A DNA stretch of 64,000 nt from Acanthaster planci (lineage: Eukaryota > Echinodermata > Asteroidea > Valvatida > Acanthasteridae): NCBI RefSeq assembly GCF_001949145.1, contig NW_019091617.1, positions 216,972 through 280,971 of the forward strand, read 5' to 3'. Every line of letters begins with the position of its first letter. Position 1 is the first letter of the stretch. The position numbers and the translations under genes were made by a program. Below, one piece after another: positions 1 through 11,629 of the stretch. A model generated the notes under the pieces. That model saw nothing but the letters and a program-made list of their open reading frames with translations. It was not told the origin of the DNA and did no database searches.

Positions 1-2430
1 AGTGTACACTCCATGATGTTGGGCTGCGTTCCTGTTACAGAGATACAGAGAGCTCCCGCTGGAATTTAGGTCACGGTTGTGTCAGATACTGACGTATTAG
101 AGAGGCCAATCTGGGAAATAGCAAACGTTTGTTTTTTTAATTGATTTTTTTAGTTCAAAAGCTCACATAGTGCAATCGTCGCTAGTATTCCTTCGCTCGT
201 GAGCGCTATGAAGTATACTTCATAATACTTGTAGTTAGTAATTATCTTATATTTTGGATTATCTGCACATCATGACAGTGTGCAATGTCTACTGCCAGCC
301 AACTTAGATAATTTTACCTATTAAAATAGAACTTTCTTTGTATTACATGTAGCACTAATGTTTTTCTCTCCTGTAGGTTTTCTTGGTGTTCCATTTGGGC
401 ACCGTGGAGGACGATGACGTAAGCTGGTATTCTTCCAAGTTCATTCAGGGAAGAAATGAGGTTTGAATGCAGCTGCATTATCTTTGAATTTCGATGATGA
501 TGAGACATAGAAACAGTGTGAGACTTAAAACAACACTGTTCAGAAGTTTCAACAAAGTTCCAATGCATGTCATTGAGGCTACCTATGCTTTAACCTACGA
601 CCAAGGATCGGAATCGGGTATCCATTGGGAAATGAAAAGATATCCTGTAAAGGACACAGTCACCTGTACGTTGCATCTGTAACATCGGTCAAATAAACCA
701 CAGCCTAAGCCCGCTAATCCAAACCAATTCTTTTTTCAGGCCAGCCATGCTGAGCTCAGTCGATTTGTGACAGGAAAATATATCACTATTTTAACTTGAC
801 AAAATCCATTCTTATCTAATCATACTATACTACAAGATGACTTCTAATACTTTTACAGATCCTACAGAAGATTGCTTACACCACTATCGCTGAATAAAAA
901 ATCTGCATTTTGTATTATGATTAGCCTATTTACGGAGTATGGCAGTCAAGCAGGAGTAGTTGCAGCTTACATAGAATAGGCCTACATGCGTTTCGGAAGC
1001 AGATCGTTTCCCCAAATCGTTTTTGATTCACGGGGTTTATCTTCATAAGTCGTAAAACGTAGTTAACAACAGTAGTTTGTGCAAAGAAAGACACCTCTTA
1101 GTTTACGTCAGGCCTGATGTAGAGTTCATGTTATTTCATGTGTGAATAAAATTATTTTATCAAGATGTCTGTTTTCTCCCAGTTTCCTGTTTGTTGGATA
1201 GCCTGTTCCCACATGGTGCAACCGCAAGCCTTACCTATTCACTACTTTCCCCATGCATAGCTTCACGGCTAATCTAGCCCGTTTTTATTTTCACTGAAGG
1301 CTATATTTTCACTATTAATTTACCAAATCGGCTGGATTTAAATACAGCAATGTCATCCGGTCTCTACTTTTTTCTACTGTTCTTAATCAATTATTAAAGA
1401 TATAGAAACCGTATTGACTATTGTGTACTTACGCCACTCTGCCTAATGTATTTTACCTAAACGTTATTTGAATTCTTAGGAGAACTAAGTATATACATGC
1501 AAAGTAATATCTGACGCAACAAATCACAGTCGATCCCAAAATTGTACAAGCGTCTTTTTTCCTTCGGTATCCTTCATTTTTTTTAGATAAAATATACTGA
1601 AATACAGAGGTATTAATTTTATTAGAATAGGCGAATGGAAATATCGTGTCATTGCAACATTTACTGTTCCTTTATAGTTTGTACAAAATAATCTCTGAGT
1701 ACGCACCTTAAAGTAAATCAGCGAATGAACATGAAGACTGGTGGGCTGTCAAGAAAGTACATTATTTTAGAGAACGTGCACTCATTCAAGTCAGACAATT
1801 AAAAAGTGCATGATCAGCATGATTCGTCACGGTATACTGAATAACAACCTACGATAAGAGGGGAAGCTTGGGGCTTTCTATCTTTTTTCATCTTTTGTGG
1901 TTCTTTTCCTTTGCTTTCCCCTTCCAATTTTCCCAATTTTTGACAAGCATCTCCTGTTCGAACTCCATTCACATAAATGAATAAAACAATTGATTAATCA
2001 AAGGCTACAATTTATTACAAAAAATGAATTACGATAAAAGCTGCATACAGGGGAATCCTCAAAAGTATGCATTTTGAAACAACCATAAAACCATGTAACT
2101 TCCTCAAAAATGTGAATAAGTTTTAAACAAATGAGGATACAAAACTTTAAATTCGCAAGAAGCAAATTCTTTCAAACACTAAGCACAGATGTTAGAGTCC
2201 AGTTTTGACAGCTAGTCCACTATTATTCATTGGTATTAACGTCCTAACGACTCTATCGTTCACAATCTTACAGAAAGCAAGATATAAGAATGTTGACATT
2301 AAAACATGAACAGGTAATAACAACTGATTCCCTATTCCTAAAAAGCTAAATAAAGGTAATGAAACTCGACTTAATTCGTGACTGTTAATGTCTCGTGTCT
2401 TCTTACCGGTTTTTGTTTTCTTGATCACAG
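1..2430. other. Non-coding stretch, no supported gene
   Basis: AT-rich sequence with only short chance reading frames and no domain motif. It may be the 3' flank, or a further intron, of the minus-strand Ig gene whose last recognised tail exon lies just to the right. Confidence 0.5.
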
Positions 2431-2523
2431 TTAGATGAATACCTCACTTTCCTCACTGCTGCCTTGAAAAGATTTGTTAAGGTGGTCTTGCGTGTCTGTA
2501 CCATTCGATCCAGAAAAACCCAT
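2431..2523 (-). CDS. Ser/Glu-rich cytoplasmic tail exon 5 (possible terminal exon)
   Basis: On the minus strand an acceptor (TGTACACAG) opens a phase-0 exon starting at 2523 that reads MGFSGSNGTDTQDHLNKSF and then QGSSEESE. At 2443 there is a weak donor (GAG|GTATTC). Without splicing the frame adds VFI and stops at 2431, so this could be the last exon. It is homologous to the four other tail exons at 4.2, 4.9, 7.4 and 8.8 kb: similar length, same phase, and the same K-x-S-x-x-(G/S)-x-S-E-E ending. The acidic Ser run looks like casein kinase 2 substrate sequence. The function of the tail is unknown. Confidence 0.5.
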   Translation of the reverse strand: MGFSGSNGTDTQDHLNKSFQGSSEESEVFI

Positions 2524-2629
2524 CTGTGTACAGAATCGATTAAATGTGATTACGCTTGCTGATAATGACTTTGGAAGTTTGAAAACATCAAAACAAGGCC
2601 CCTGTCTTTGAAGAGGTTCCTTCAAACAA

Positions 2630-4138
2630 GAAAATTTTTCCCCTGTCGGTTATGAACTTTCATCATTAATTTAGTAGTAAGATCACTTTCTGGAGATTAA
2701 GGACTGAATATTGAATGCCGAATCATCTTTCATAAGTGAAATAATTCCCTTCCACAAACTAATGTGAAAAATTCATTATTTTTTTTATCCAACTCCGGGA
2801 GGAATATTTTAAACATTATGTATTGACCCTACTACTCCCATTTTGCTTTATAACTCTCTTCAATTTTGATAACATTTTTTCCAATTTATGATTTTATTTA
2901 ATAACGCTCAAACAGAAGCCCCTGTTTGTAATACAGTGTATTCGGTTTCTTTCCAAAAGAGATACAAAAATTACCAATTCCACTATTTTCCTATCTACTA
3001 CTAGACAAAACTTTTTAGGTAATTGATATCGTTCAACATTTGGTGTTCGTTTGTGGCTAATGCGAGCAAAAATTAAATCTGTACGTACTGTACACATGGA
3101 AATGTTGATGCTAATACCAAGTAATCCGTTGCGTGTGATTACCAACCCAATGATCAGATGACGGAGGTTTTTCAGATGTGTTATGTGGGATAATTGATGG
3201 ATATCTCTCCAGATCGGTTGTACATAGCGAAAGAACGTGTGAACCTTTGCAGGTTTATAAAGACCTGTCTGATACTCCAACCGCACGAGCCTACCCACAA
3301 GTGCAGTCTATATTGAGCTACATTTCGTCAAATATTGTTCCCAGATCACAGGTTTTGACTACCTTTAGAAATCTTTACTTCCATTGGACCAGCTTTCCCG
3401 AAACCATTTCGTTGAGTTGGGGTTGTATTTTCATCTCTAAGTAAAATTTCTCTTCGTTGAAGACTTCCCAACGTGCGTGTAATTTGCAATAACAATAAGC
3501 CAACAAATTAGCAAGTTAACATAGAACAAACTAAACGTCAACAAATATTCAAAGTAACCAGCACACTAACGAAGAAATCCCTCGTCTTTTCTCCGTATTT
3601 GTTTGAAATACTGGTCTTTACTTTTGCATACTAAATTCAAACCATTTAAAAGTTATTACGGAAGATCGTGTTGGAAGTCAGGTTTTATTTCCGTCTTCGA
3701 TGACTATCATATTGACTTGCATCGTGAAAATTAAACAGAAGGCCCTCCTTTCAGTGAATTGTTGTTTGTACCAGAAAGAGTAAGCTGAGCTTTAGTAATA
3801 TTGTGATGGTATTTCCTTCAGTTTGGCAAACTGCCGTGCTGCTAAAAACACATGTTTGGTGCGCAATTTCCAGATTCCTGCTGCCTACATAAGAAAGCCA
3901 TATTTGTTTTAAAACTTTAAACAGGAAGGTAGTTTTGGTTACCGGGACTCATTTACTTTCACTGGGTGAAGTACATAATAGATAAGTCTTAATGCCAGGT
4001 ATTTCATAACAGATGAATTATAATAAAATCAACTATGGAGCTTATGATACTTTATCGACTAGATATCTGACCACCAGTCTCTTGCATACTTCGACATGCT
4101 TTCAATTTTTCCAGTCCTGTTCACAATATTATACTTAC
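2630..4138. other. Intron-like spacer between tail exons 4 and 5
   Basis: AT-rich sequence. Overlapping minus-strand (2894-3298) and plus-strand (3178-3444) reading frames have no recognisable domain. Treated as intron. Confidence 0.45.
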
Positions 4139-4222
4139 CTGATTTTCCTCACTGCCGCTTTCAGATGATTCTTTTCCGTGGCCTTCCATGTCTATTGCAT
4201 CGAAGTCATAAGATTGCTCCGA
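4139..4222 (-). CDS. Ser/Glu-rich cytoplasmic tail exon 4
   Basis: An 84-nt phase-0 exon between a TATGCACAG acceptor and a CAG|GTAAGTAT donor. It encodes SEQSYDFDAIDMEGHGKESS followed by ESGSEENQ. Closest to the 4.9-kb exon: both begin after a CACAG/TACAG acceptor with TCG and share G-x-x-K-E-S-S-E-S-x-S-E-E. It carries one tyrosine (SYDFDA) that does not fit a strict ITIM or ITAM. It belongs to the long-tail form of the minus-strand Ig protein. Confidence 0.6.
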
Positions 4223-4887
4223 CTGTGCATACAAAATGAATATAATTGGTAATAAAGTAAGCAGCTCATAGACAGAAGTTCAAAATTATACATCTAACAA
4301 CGAAAAACAAAATAAAATAGTTTTTAAAATGACATTAAGTGATTGCTAGAAATAGATGTTTCCTTTTGCTAACATTAAAAAGAGTTTTCTCCAAGGAGGA
4401 TCTTGCCAATTATAGGGCCCAACTAGGATGGTGCAGCACCCCGCCTTGCAACTAAAACTTGTGTTTATAAGGCATAGTAAAACATTTTGCGGAAAACAAA
4501 ATGCCGGGCACTTTGACATTTTTCGCCTCAGTCAACCCCCTTTTCGAAAGTTTACTTGTACCCTCTCTCTAAAACAATTGGTACAGCCTGATGAATCCTA
4601 CTGGCTTTCAAAATAAAAGAGCGAAAGATCTATGCTTGGTGCGCTTTCGTGAGGATTCGCACCCCCTTCTCAGCAAAAAAGGTCTGGTTACCGACCAGAA
4701 ATGCGACTCATTTTCACCAAGCAGGTGACAAGAGACAAAATATACCTCTTATTAGCAACTATATATAAGAATAATTGCTGGGTAACAAACAACAATTGGC
4801 GAGTGGCCATCACTCTTTGGTATCTTTTGATATGCTGTTAAGTTTTCCTAACTTGAACCCACGAGAGGCCTAATACTAGAGGCCTAC

Positions 4888-4977
4888 CTTGCTTTCCTCA
4901 CTGCTGCTTTCAGAAGATTCCTTTTCTTGGCCTTCTAATTCTATCTCTATTTCAGGCAAGTCAGAGGAATGCCCCGA
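4888..4977 (-). CDS. Ser/Glu-rich cytoplasmic tail exon 3
   Basis: A 90-nt phase-0 exon (acceptor TTTCAATACAG, donor AAG|GTAGGC) encoding SGHSSDLPEIEIELEGQ, then EKESSESSSEESK. It is a paralogue of the neighbouring tail exons. The SESSSEES run is strongly acidic and Ser-rich. Because it is a multiple of three with phase-0 ends, it can be skipped or included without breaking the frame. Confidence 0.6.
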
Positions 4978-4989
4978 CTGTATTGAAAC

Positions 4990-7349
4990 AAGATAAGACT
5001 GACTAATCAACGTGTTGCTTACTTTGACAGTATTGTAGCGCAAAAGGCTCTTGATGCGACTCAGCAGTGTTAGTGGCTGTTTGCGAAGCGACCCCAGTCG
5101 GCGGATTGTTTGCGGTGTCCTTTACTTTTATTCTCCGTCTGTCTGTCCAGTCAGTCCCAACGTCTGTCCCCGAAGTCTGCCCTTAAGTGTCCGTCCTGAA
5201 TAGTGGCACAGGACACTCCAAACGGACTCACCACCTGGGTTTTATGTACCTGGCTAGCTGCTCGTTTGGGTTCACCAAAGAGTTGGTCGGGAGGCCGGTG
5301 CGCCCTTGGCAAAAGCCAGTTGGCGCCACATTATGTCAAGCCATAATTCCATATCGAGGGAACTGTCCTAATTACATACATCATGCAGAGCGTACATTTT
5401 CATACATACGATGAGGCTCATCAGTGCAGTGATGAGACCATTTTATGGAAGTGAAAGACCAAATGTATCCCTAAGCATGAAGTCAAATGGGATAGAATTT
5501 CAATCTCTCAAACGGATGAAAGTAATTTTTGTTAAAGGGGAAGGATGAAAAAGTGGAGTTTCCTTTATTCAAACGAACGAAGTCGTATTTGTTTAGTCCA
5601 AGCTCATTTGAAGTCTCCACCTTTAAAGTCCTTTCTCCAATTTAAAGCACGCCCCTCCCTCCACTGTTGTCTGTTTTATAAGCCAACCATTGTTCAGCAT
5701 TGGCTAGCAATGCACCCAATCCGACTACCCACCGCTACTTATCCGTATGGTTTGCACACCAAACAGGCCATGCTATATGCATGGCCTATTCGCCAAACTT
5801 GTCAGCATGGCATGAAAAGCGCCCCCACTTGCTACACTACAGAGAGCCACTGCTGCTGTGCACAACCTAAAACTTGTCTTGCTTACAAGAGTGGCGAAAG
5901 TAGTCCACGGTACGATTCTATGATACCAACCTGCTTAGGGCATAGCATATTTGGTGTGCACCCCTACTAATAAGGGGTTTTCGGATTGGGTGAACAATGA
6001 ACATCTTCGTGTACACAAACGCTATTACTGATTCCAGCTGTAAATTGAGCAACTCCTATGCTGTGCTCACAGGTTTAATGTATTACGTCACAAAAAGACA
6101 TGCTGTCATCATCATTGGACTGGAGGCCCCACACAATGTCTTCATATCCTCACAAGTTCAAATGTCGTAAGTTAGCTGCGGTAATACGCTTGATATCGAT
6201 ATGAATTGCTCAGGCTGAGTTGGAGATTTTTAAACCACTATCAAGCAAAGGTTAGCGATTGGCTGAGACGAAAGTCACAATTATCTCTCTCGTAAACTAA
6301 GGCCACCATTACACCCCTCCTTCCATGCTTATGCGTCCCTTAAATGTCTCTGTCACCATATGGAAATGTTTCAACTGGAAATAAATGCACTTGTAGTACC
6401 ACGTGGAAAATATTATAGCTAACTTTTAAAGATCAGTCACATTGCTTTTATCGAAAAAAAGGTATTAAACAGGGAATTGGTTTGTTACCCAATTCGCATA
6501 TGTAAAAAATATAATCATTTGGGGAGTTCAGCCGCATCACAGGAATGCTCAGAGTGGACAAATATGTTGATTAGAGCTGCAAACAAATCCAGCGGTTTAA
6601 TGATATCACAGAATGGCTCTTGTTCCCCCAGGGTTTCTTGATCTGGCGTCTGTAATAAGCTGTCTGTTTTTTCGCAGGTCATTCTCGGCAAATGACTGTA
6701 GGCACCTGCCTGAATTTCACTGGAACCTTACTTCGGTTCAAATTGGGAGATTCAACTGTATTACATGATCCACTGTTGACATAATTTGCCTGATTTGCGT
6801 TGATTTGATTTGCGTTGTCGAGGTAGAAAAAATCCCAAGTTGCTCTCCCTGACTGACCTTTTTACTTGACAGTTACGTTCGGGAAAGCACTACACTAGCG
6901 CACTCGGGCGCTTTCGCCTCAATTTTGCATAATACCTGCAATTTACAAAAGCACGCTAGTCAGTCCCCCCAAAAATGCGCGAAATTTGTCGACTTCACTC
7001 GCATTTGGAAAGGATCGACAAATTTCGTGCGTTGTGATTGGCCAACGCGTTGCAAACCCTTGGAAGAGCACTTTTGTGAATCGCCAATACTGCAGAGCCG
7101 TAGTGTGCCGTCATGAAAGATGCTCCCAAAGATTTCTGTTTTCATTTTGCCTGATATGAAGGAATGAATAAATTTTCGTTTAATATTGTGAGACAATACA
7201 TTTACAAAAAAATTAAATGTAAATTACCATTATGACTGATCTTTAAAAGTTAATCGGCTTCGTAAAGTTATATGTGAAGCTTCATGATTGTTCTAGTTAT
7301 TTCGAATTACATGCTTTTAGAGGAAATCTTGACCGCACGAGAGACCTAC
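4990..7349. other. Intron-like region with repeat-like sequence
   Basis: No domain-bearing exon seen. The stretch at about 5,040-5,440 is GC-richer than its surroundings with short CTGT/GTCC repeats. A 141-codon plus-strand frame (5545-5970), rich in Cys and Pro, matches no family I recognise and is probably repeat-derived. Confidence 0.4.
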
Positions 7350-7436
7350 CACACAGTCCTCACTGTTCCTGCCGTCAAGTGATTCTTTTCGTTGGTCTTG
7401 CATTTCTACTTCATCTAATTCAGGAGAGCCTCCTGC
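7350..7436 (-). CDS. Ser/Glu-rich cytoplasmic tail exon 2
   Basis: An 87-nt phase-0 exon (acceptor TTCACGCAG, donor GTG|GTAGGT) encoding AGGSPELDEVEMQDQRKESL, then DGRNSEDCV. It aligns with the other four tail exons through S-x-x-L-x-E-(V/I)-E and K-E-S-(L/S). It is more diverged than the 4.2- and 4.9-kb copies. Confidence 0.55.
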
Positions 7437-7924
7437 CTGCGTGAAAAAATGTTTCAACAGTATGCAAAAATATTATCAAGGCCTCTGTCTTTATACCATA
7501 ACCCAGGAGTTTGCAAAAAATGAACGTTCATGGGCATTTGAAGCAGGATATGGGACGGAGAGACCCCCCTGCCTTTGTGTTGGTCATCATTTGATCAGAA
7601 CCTCAGGTATTCTTTACAGACTTCTGGGGGGATGTGTTAGGTAACAACAGTCTAGAGTGTGTATGGGGATTGGACAGTTAAGGTACCCCTCCATCCCATA
7701 TCTTGCCTGGTAAGTCTGTCAAGAAATGTATTCCTTCCATTATACAATGCTAGTATATTCAGTCTTTGCATCGTCTCATGGAAACCATCAAAAACCCCTC
7801 GCTATGCAGTTGCAGTTTTCGACAGTGTGCATGCGCAATCATTTATGATTGCGCAGTCTGAGGTATGAAGTATGCTGGAATTTTTCAGGTGGGCCTGCCA
7901 GGTTTTTCAAGACTGGTTTTCTGT

Positions 7925-8359
7925 TTAACCCTCAAGAGCCTGGGGCAGATTCAAGCCCCGTTGAGCTTTGCTGATAGCATTTCCGGGACAAATTTCTGCG
8001 TGCTAATACTCTATGACGATTTTTTTTCAAATGTATTAGGTTTATTTTGTCCCCAAATTTATGAAAATGGTGTTCTCTCTCAGTGAAGATTTTTAGGAGG
8101 CAGGCTGAAGTATGACCATTGACTTTGTACACACCATTGACTTGTACACACATCGTACAACAGGCAGAGTAAATAACTGATTAGTCATAATCATCCAAAA
8201 ACTTAATTAATTTAAATATAATTTCACACAGATAATTGGAATGTATGCCTCTATGACACTGCAAATATTCATTGAATACATTATCGTATGGCTGAGATGG
8301 GTTGGGCAGGTTCCCCCCGGCTGTGACAAGGCCACAAAATCCGGCTCTTTAAGGGTTAA
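7925..8359. mobile_element. piggyBac-like MITE with TTAA flanks
   Basis: The block is bounded by TTAA at 7925-7928 and 8356-8359. The internal ends are imperfect inverted repeats: CCCTCAAGAGCC on the left and, reverse-complemented, CCCTTAAAGAGCC on the right. A TTAA target duplication with CCCT-starting ends is the piggyBac signature. The roughly 427-bp interior has no transposase frame, so it would be non-autonomous. It lies in the intron between tail exons 1 and 2. Confidence 0.5.
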
Positions 8360-8771
8360 CATAGCGCCATCTACTGCTAAAGTCATTCGGCTATGCCTGT
8401 TTCACCACTTTCCCAGCATCTGTGATGCCACACGCACTTTGACTAAATAGGAAGAGAGGCTCGAGCTTTTCATGATGGTATATCTTTCGCTTTTTTACGA
8501 GGTCAAAAATATGCACATGCAGTGTTCTTTGGTTGTTATTTTTAAAAATCTTCATCAAATTATTGGCCCTGACAAATTGTCACTATTATTCTCTAAGCGG
8601 GTAATAATAATTTATAGATGAGCCTTAAATGAAAAATACGTAATGGCACCTTGAACAACAGGCCAACATAAGCTAAAACCAAGAATATCTAGACAAGCAG
8701 TATGAATATTAGTCTCTTGCATATTCTGTTTTCTTTCAGGTATTCCTGTCTTGAGCGAAATTGAAGCTTAC
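8360..8771. other. Intron-like spacer
   Basis: AT-rich sequence with no feature seen. It separates the MITE from tail exon 1. Confidence 0.4.
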
Positions 8772-8855
8772 CTCGCTTTTGTCTTTGATGCCATCAAATG
8801 ATTTTTTATGTTTACTTCCCGTATCCTCTGTGCTCAATTTTGGAGAATGCAAAGG
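8772..8855 (-). CDS. Cytoplasmic tail exon 1 (basic/acidic, Ser-rich)
   Basis: An 84-nt phase-0 exon (acceptor GCACACAG, donor GAG|GTAAGC) encoding PLHSPKLSTEDTGSKHKKSF, then DGIKDKSE. It would join directly to the phase-0 donor of the TM exon at 10.3 kb. It is the most basic of the five related tail exons (KHKK), as expected near the membrane, and it already ends in the K-S-E remnant of the array motif. Confidence 0.6.
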
Positions 8856-8869
8856 CTGTGTGCGAAAAC

Positions 8870-10270
8870 GATGAAGTATTTTAAGCATGTTGCATACAAT
8901 AAATTATGTTCAGCCACATTTTGAACTGAGCATGTCCGATACAGAGGGTAATTTTGCAACGTTATTCGTGCCATGAAAGTAGTTTTCCCATTTTCTGAAA
9001 TTCACGTAAGGTCTTTTATTCTTTGAAGATAGCAATAACAGACAAAATATCTTCATGGTAGAATTCAGCCCATTCAAGACATAGTCTCTGAAAATTTGAA
9101 ATGGTATTAGAGTAAGATTAATTAGTGGTTTTTGTACAAAACTTTTTTTCAGCAGATTACGTTTTAGTACAATTATTGAAGGCCCTACAATAAAGAATTC
9201 AAGAACAGGCTGAAACTTGTAAAAGTGGGCTGTGGTGGGTAAAGGTATGAAGGCTTCCGGTTTGTTTGACGTTTCTCGCTAGATTTCTTCTCTCACCGAC
9301 TGGAAGCGTTTCATATCAACAACACATCGAACACGTTGATTCCCACAATAATCTCACGCCATTTTAGGCGAAGTGCTTTCAGAATGAAAAACGAACACAT
9401 TTCTGATTACGATAAGTCAATTAAAAAACCAGATCTATTTACCATCTTTATACAGTAGTGCAAGGGGACTGTACAACTTACAATTATGTGTAGACCGGCG
9501 TTGCAGGTATATAAACCATGTGAACACGTGTGCGTGTGTACATGGGCGATGTCAGTACATACACTTGTCCGTACAGTGGTCTAGTAAAACACGCAGCTTA
9601 CAGTTAGTCTTAGTATAGTGCCATTCACAGTACTTTGTTGGATTTGTTTTGTCCGTGTAAAACATACACATAGCGCTGCTTAGACAGTACCAAAACCCAA
9701 ACAAATAACAACCAACAAACAAATACGCCAACAAATCCTCATGAAAGTCGAACTAAAATCCACATAGATGGAATCGACTTAATTGTGTAAATTGTGCAAT
9801 TAAGTTCCTCGCTTGACGTGTGCAGTATCTCGACTATGCTGGGAAAACTTTAAAGTAGAGACTCTGTGTGTGAAAAGGAAAACGTGATTTGTCTAAAATT
9901 TAAATAATGTAGTACCTCAGCAACAGCTGTGTGACAACATTTGTCATTCACATGGCGTTAGTGTTCACAATTCTTTGAGTGGAGGTTAAGTCTTCCTCAT
10001 CCTGAACACTAAATTGCAATGTAGTCGTTTATTCATTTCATGGGGGCTAAGTCATCAAACGAAAATGACTTTTCTGTATTTTCTTCAGGAGAGTTTAGTC
10101 AAATAACTGCCAACCGGTACCTGTTTAAATCGTTACCTCGGCACGTCAAAGGTAAGTAAACCATACAAATAAAAGCATACGAGTTACGAACTTTCACATT
10201 TTGGTCATGAAAGACACCAAATCGTTACCATGCACAGACGCGTATGCATATATCTCTGAAACGTTTAACT
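8870..10270. other. Intron-like spacer before TM exon B
   Basis: No supported minus-strand exon. A plus-strand 63-nt block at 10,090-10,152 has good splice-like borders but no recognisable product, and was not called. Confidence 0.4.
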
Positions 10271-10273
10271 CAC

Positions 10274-10395
10274 CTTTATTTTCTTTATATAGTACACAAA
10301 ACCTAAAATGGAGACGACTCCAGTTGCTGTTAATGCACCAAGAACTATACCCGCTATGGCTCCTGCTCCCAAACCATCTGTCATATTTGAAGGCC
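10274..10395 (-). CDS. Transmembrane exon B (long-tail form)
   Basis: A 122-nt exon, acceptor TTCTTACAG, donor AAG|GTGAGT, phase 1 in and phase 0 out. It encodes GPSNMTDGLGAGAIAG, continuing IVLGALTATGVVSILGF and ending VYYIKKIK. That is a Gly-rich lead-in, about 22 hydrophobic residues and a basic stop-transfer. It is a clear relative of TM exon A at 18.9 kb (shared G-A-I-A-G-I-V-x-G). Its phase-1 entry matches the phase-1 donor of the stalk exon at 19.3 kb, so the same ectodomain can splice to it. It leads into the five-exon cytoplasmic tail. Confidence 0.65.
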
Positions 10396-10399
10396 CTGT

Positions 10400-11600
10400 A
10401 AGAACACAAACGCATGCTTAAAAGCTTCTTTACTCGCCCTAAAGTTGTTAGATAGTACAAGAGCAAAATCAATTAGTGCACAAAATGTATCAGTAAAAGG
10501 CAAGCTCATGAAGCAAGTAGTGACAAGATAAATGTTTTTCATTTAATGCATAATGCATTCATTTTAAACTAAAGCACCCAAAATGGGGGCATTGGAATTT
10601 TGCATGGTATAGCGATTATTCATTGAATAAACATAGATAGTAAAGTCGGTTGTAGCTTTGCCACAAGCCCTAGTTTTGTTGGTGTTACCAGCTGAATATC
10701 AAGGATACCTGTCAAAGCTACCGCTGTAGTTTTTAGGTTTTATGGCACAGACTTGATAGAAAGTCTATTTTGAAAATGCCGGTACCTCATACAGACAAAC
10801 AAGCACCATTAGAAACACAAACGTAGTTTAATTAAGAAAGATGGAAGGGGTGGAAGCAAACAGATGGATTAATTAAAATGAAAAGCTTGGCACCCGTTTT
10901 CTATAGATGTTAATGAAGTCGTTTCTTTGTGCGTGAAAGCGAAACGTATGAATGTATTGCGTAAGCAACGCACCCAAAAAACTAAAGGTGCCTCAAAGCA
11001 GTGCGAACGTTGCATGAAATCGCTCTTAAACACACGAAGTACAATACAACGAAAGTGATCTTTCATTGAGAAAAGTTTATAAAATCGGCTGCCTATGAAA
11101 TGCAACAGCTCGGATTTTCTATTTCATGATATCATCATTGCAACCAGACACACATCAATGTTAGTATGAGGTTAATCTAGAGAGACACTGCTTAGTATGC
11201 ATGCTTACATCTTCAAATACCTTTTATTTTCTGAACATTTCTGAGGAAGATGCAGAAGTGCCGCCTGGACCATCTCGTATCTGAGAATACCTAAAAAACA
11301 TTCCTATGGCCATTTGCTAGAGTTGTCTGTACATGACAACTTGCATTTAAACAGTCTCATTAAAATCTGTGTGTAGGATTTACAAAAAGGTCAGCCTTGT
11401 TAGAGGTTATATTAACAGGTAAAGGCTGCCATTCCAGGAGGGATAAAATAGATACACAACCGTAATTAAAAGAAGAAACATGAATTAGGATCGGTTTAAG
11501 ATAAAAGTTTCTTTATGAAAAAGATACATCTCAAGATGATGTCGAGACAATTACCTTTCATTTTTCAAATTACAGTAACTCCCATGCAAGGGTTACTTCA
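10400..11600. other. Intron-like spacer
   Basis: AT-rich DNA with no confident exon. It ends where the acgatgcga-type satellite begins. Confidence 0.4.
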
Positions 11601-11629
11601 CTGACGACGAGTGGTCAGTTGTTGGCCGA

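Noticed and set aside
370-412. Short plus-strand block between tgtag and gtaagc (VFLVFHLGTVEDDD)
   Set aside because: Too short and without partner exons to support an exon call.
5545-5970. 141-codon Cys/Pro-rich plus-strand frame
   Set aside because: No recognisable domain, no splice or promoter context, and it sits in repeat-like sequence inside the intron of the opposite-strand gene.
10090-10152. 63-nt plus-strand block with a TTTTCTTCAG acceptor and AAAG|GTAAGT donor, open in phase 1
   Set aside because: Good borders but no domain and no partner exons on the plus strand in this region.
11225-11300. Possible minus-strand stalk exon (RDGPGGTSASSSE)
   Set aside because: The only open phase-compatible frame is not stalk-like, and the stalk-like frame hits a stop before the donor.
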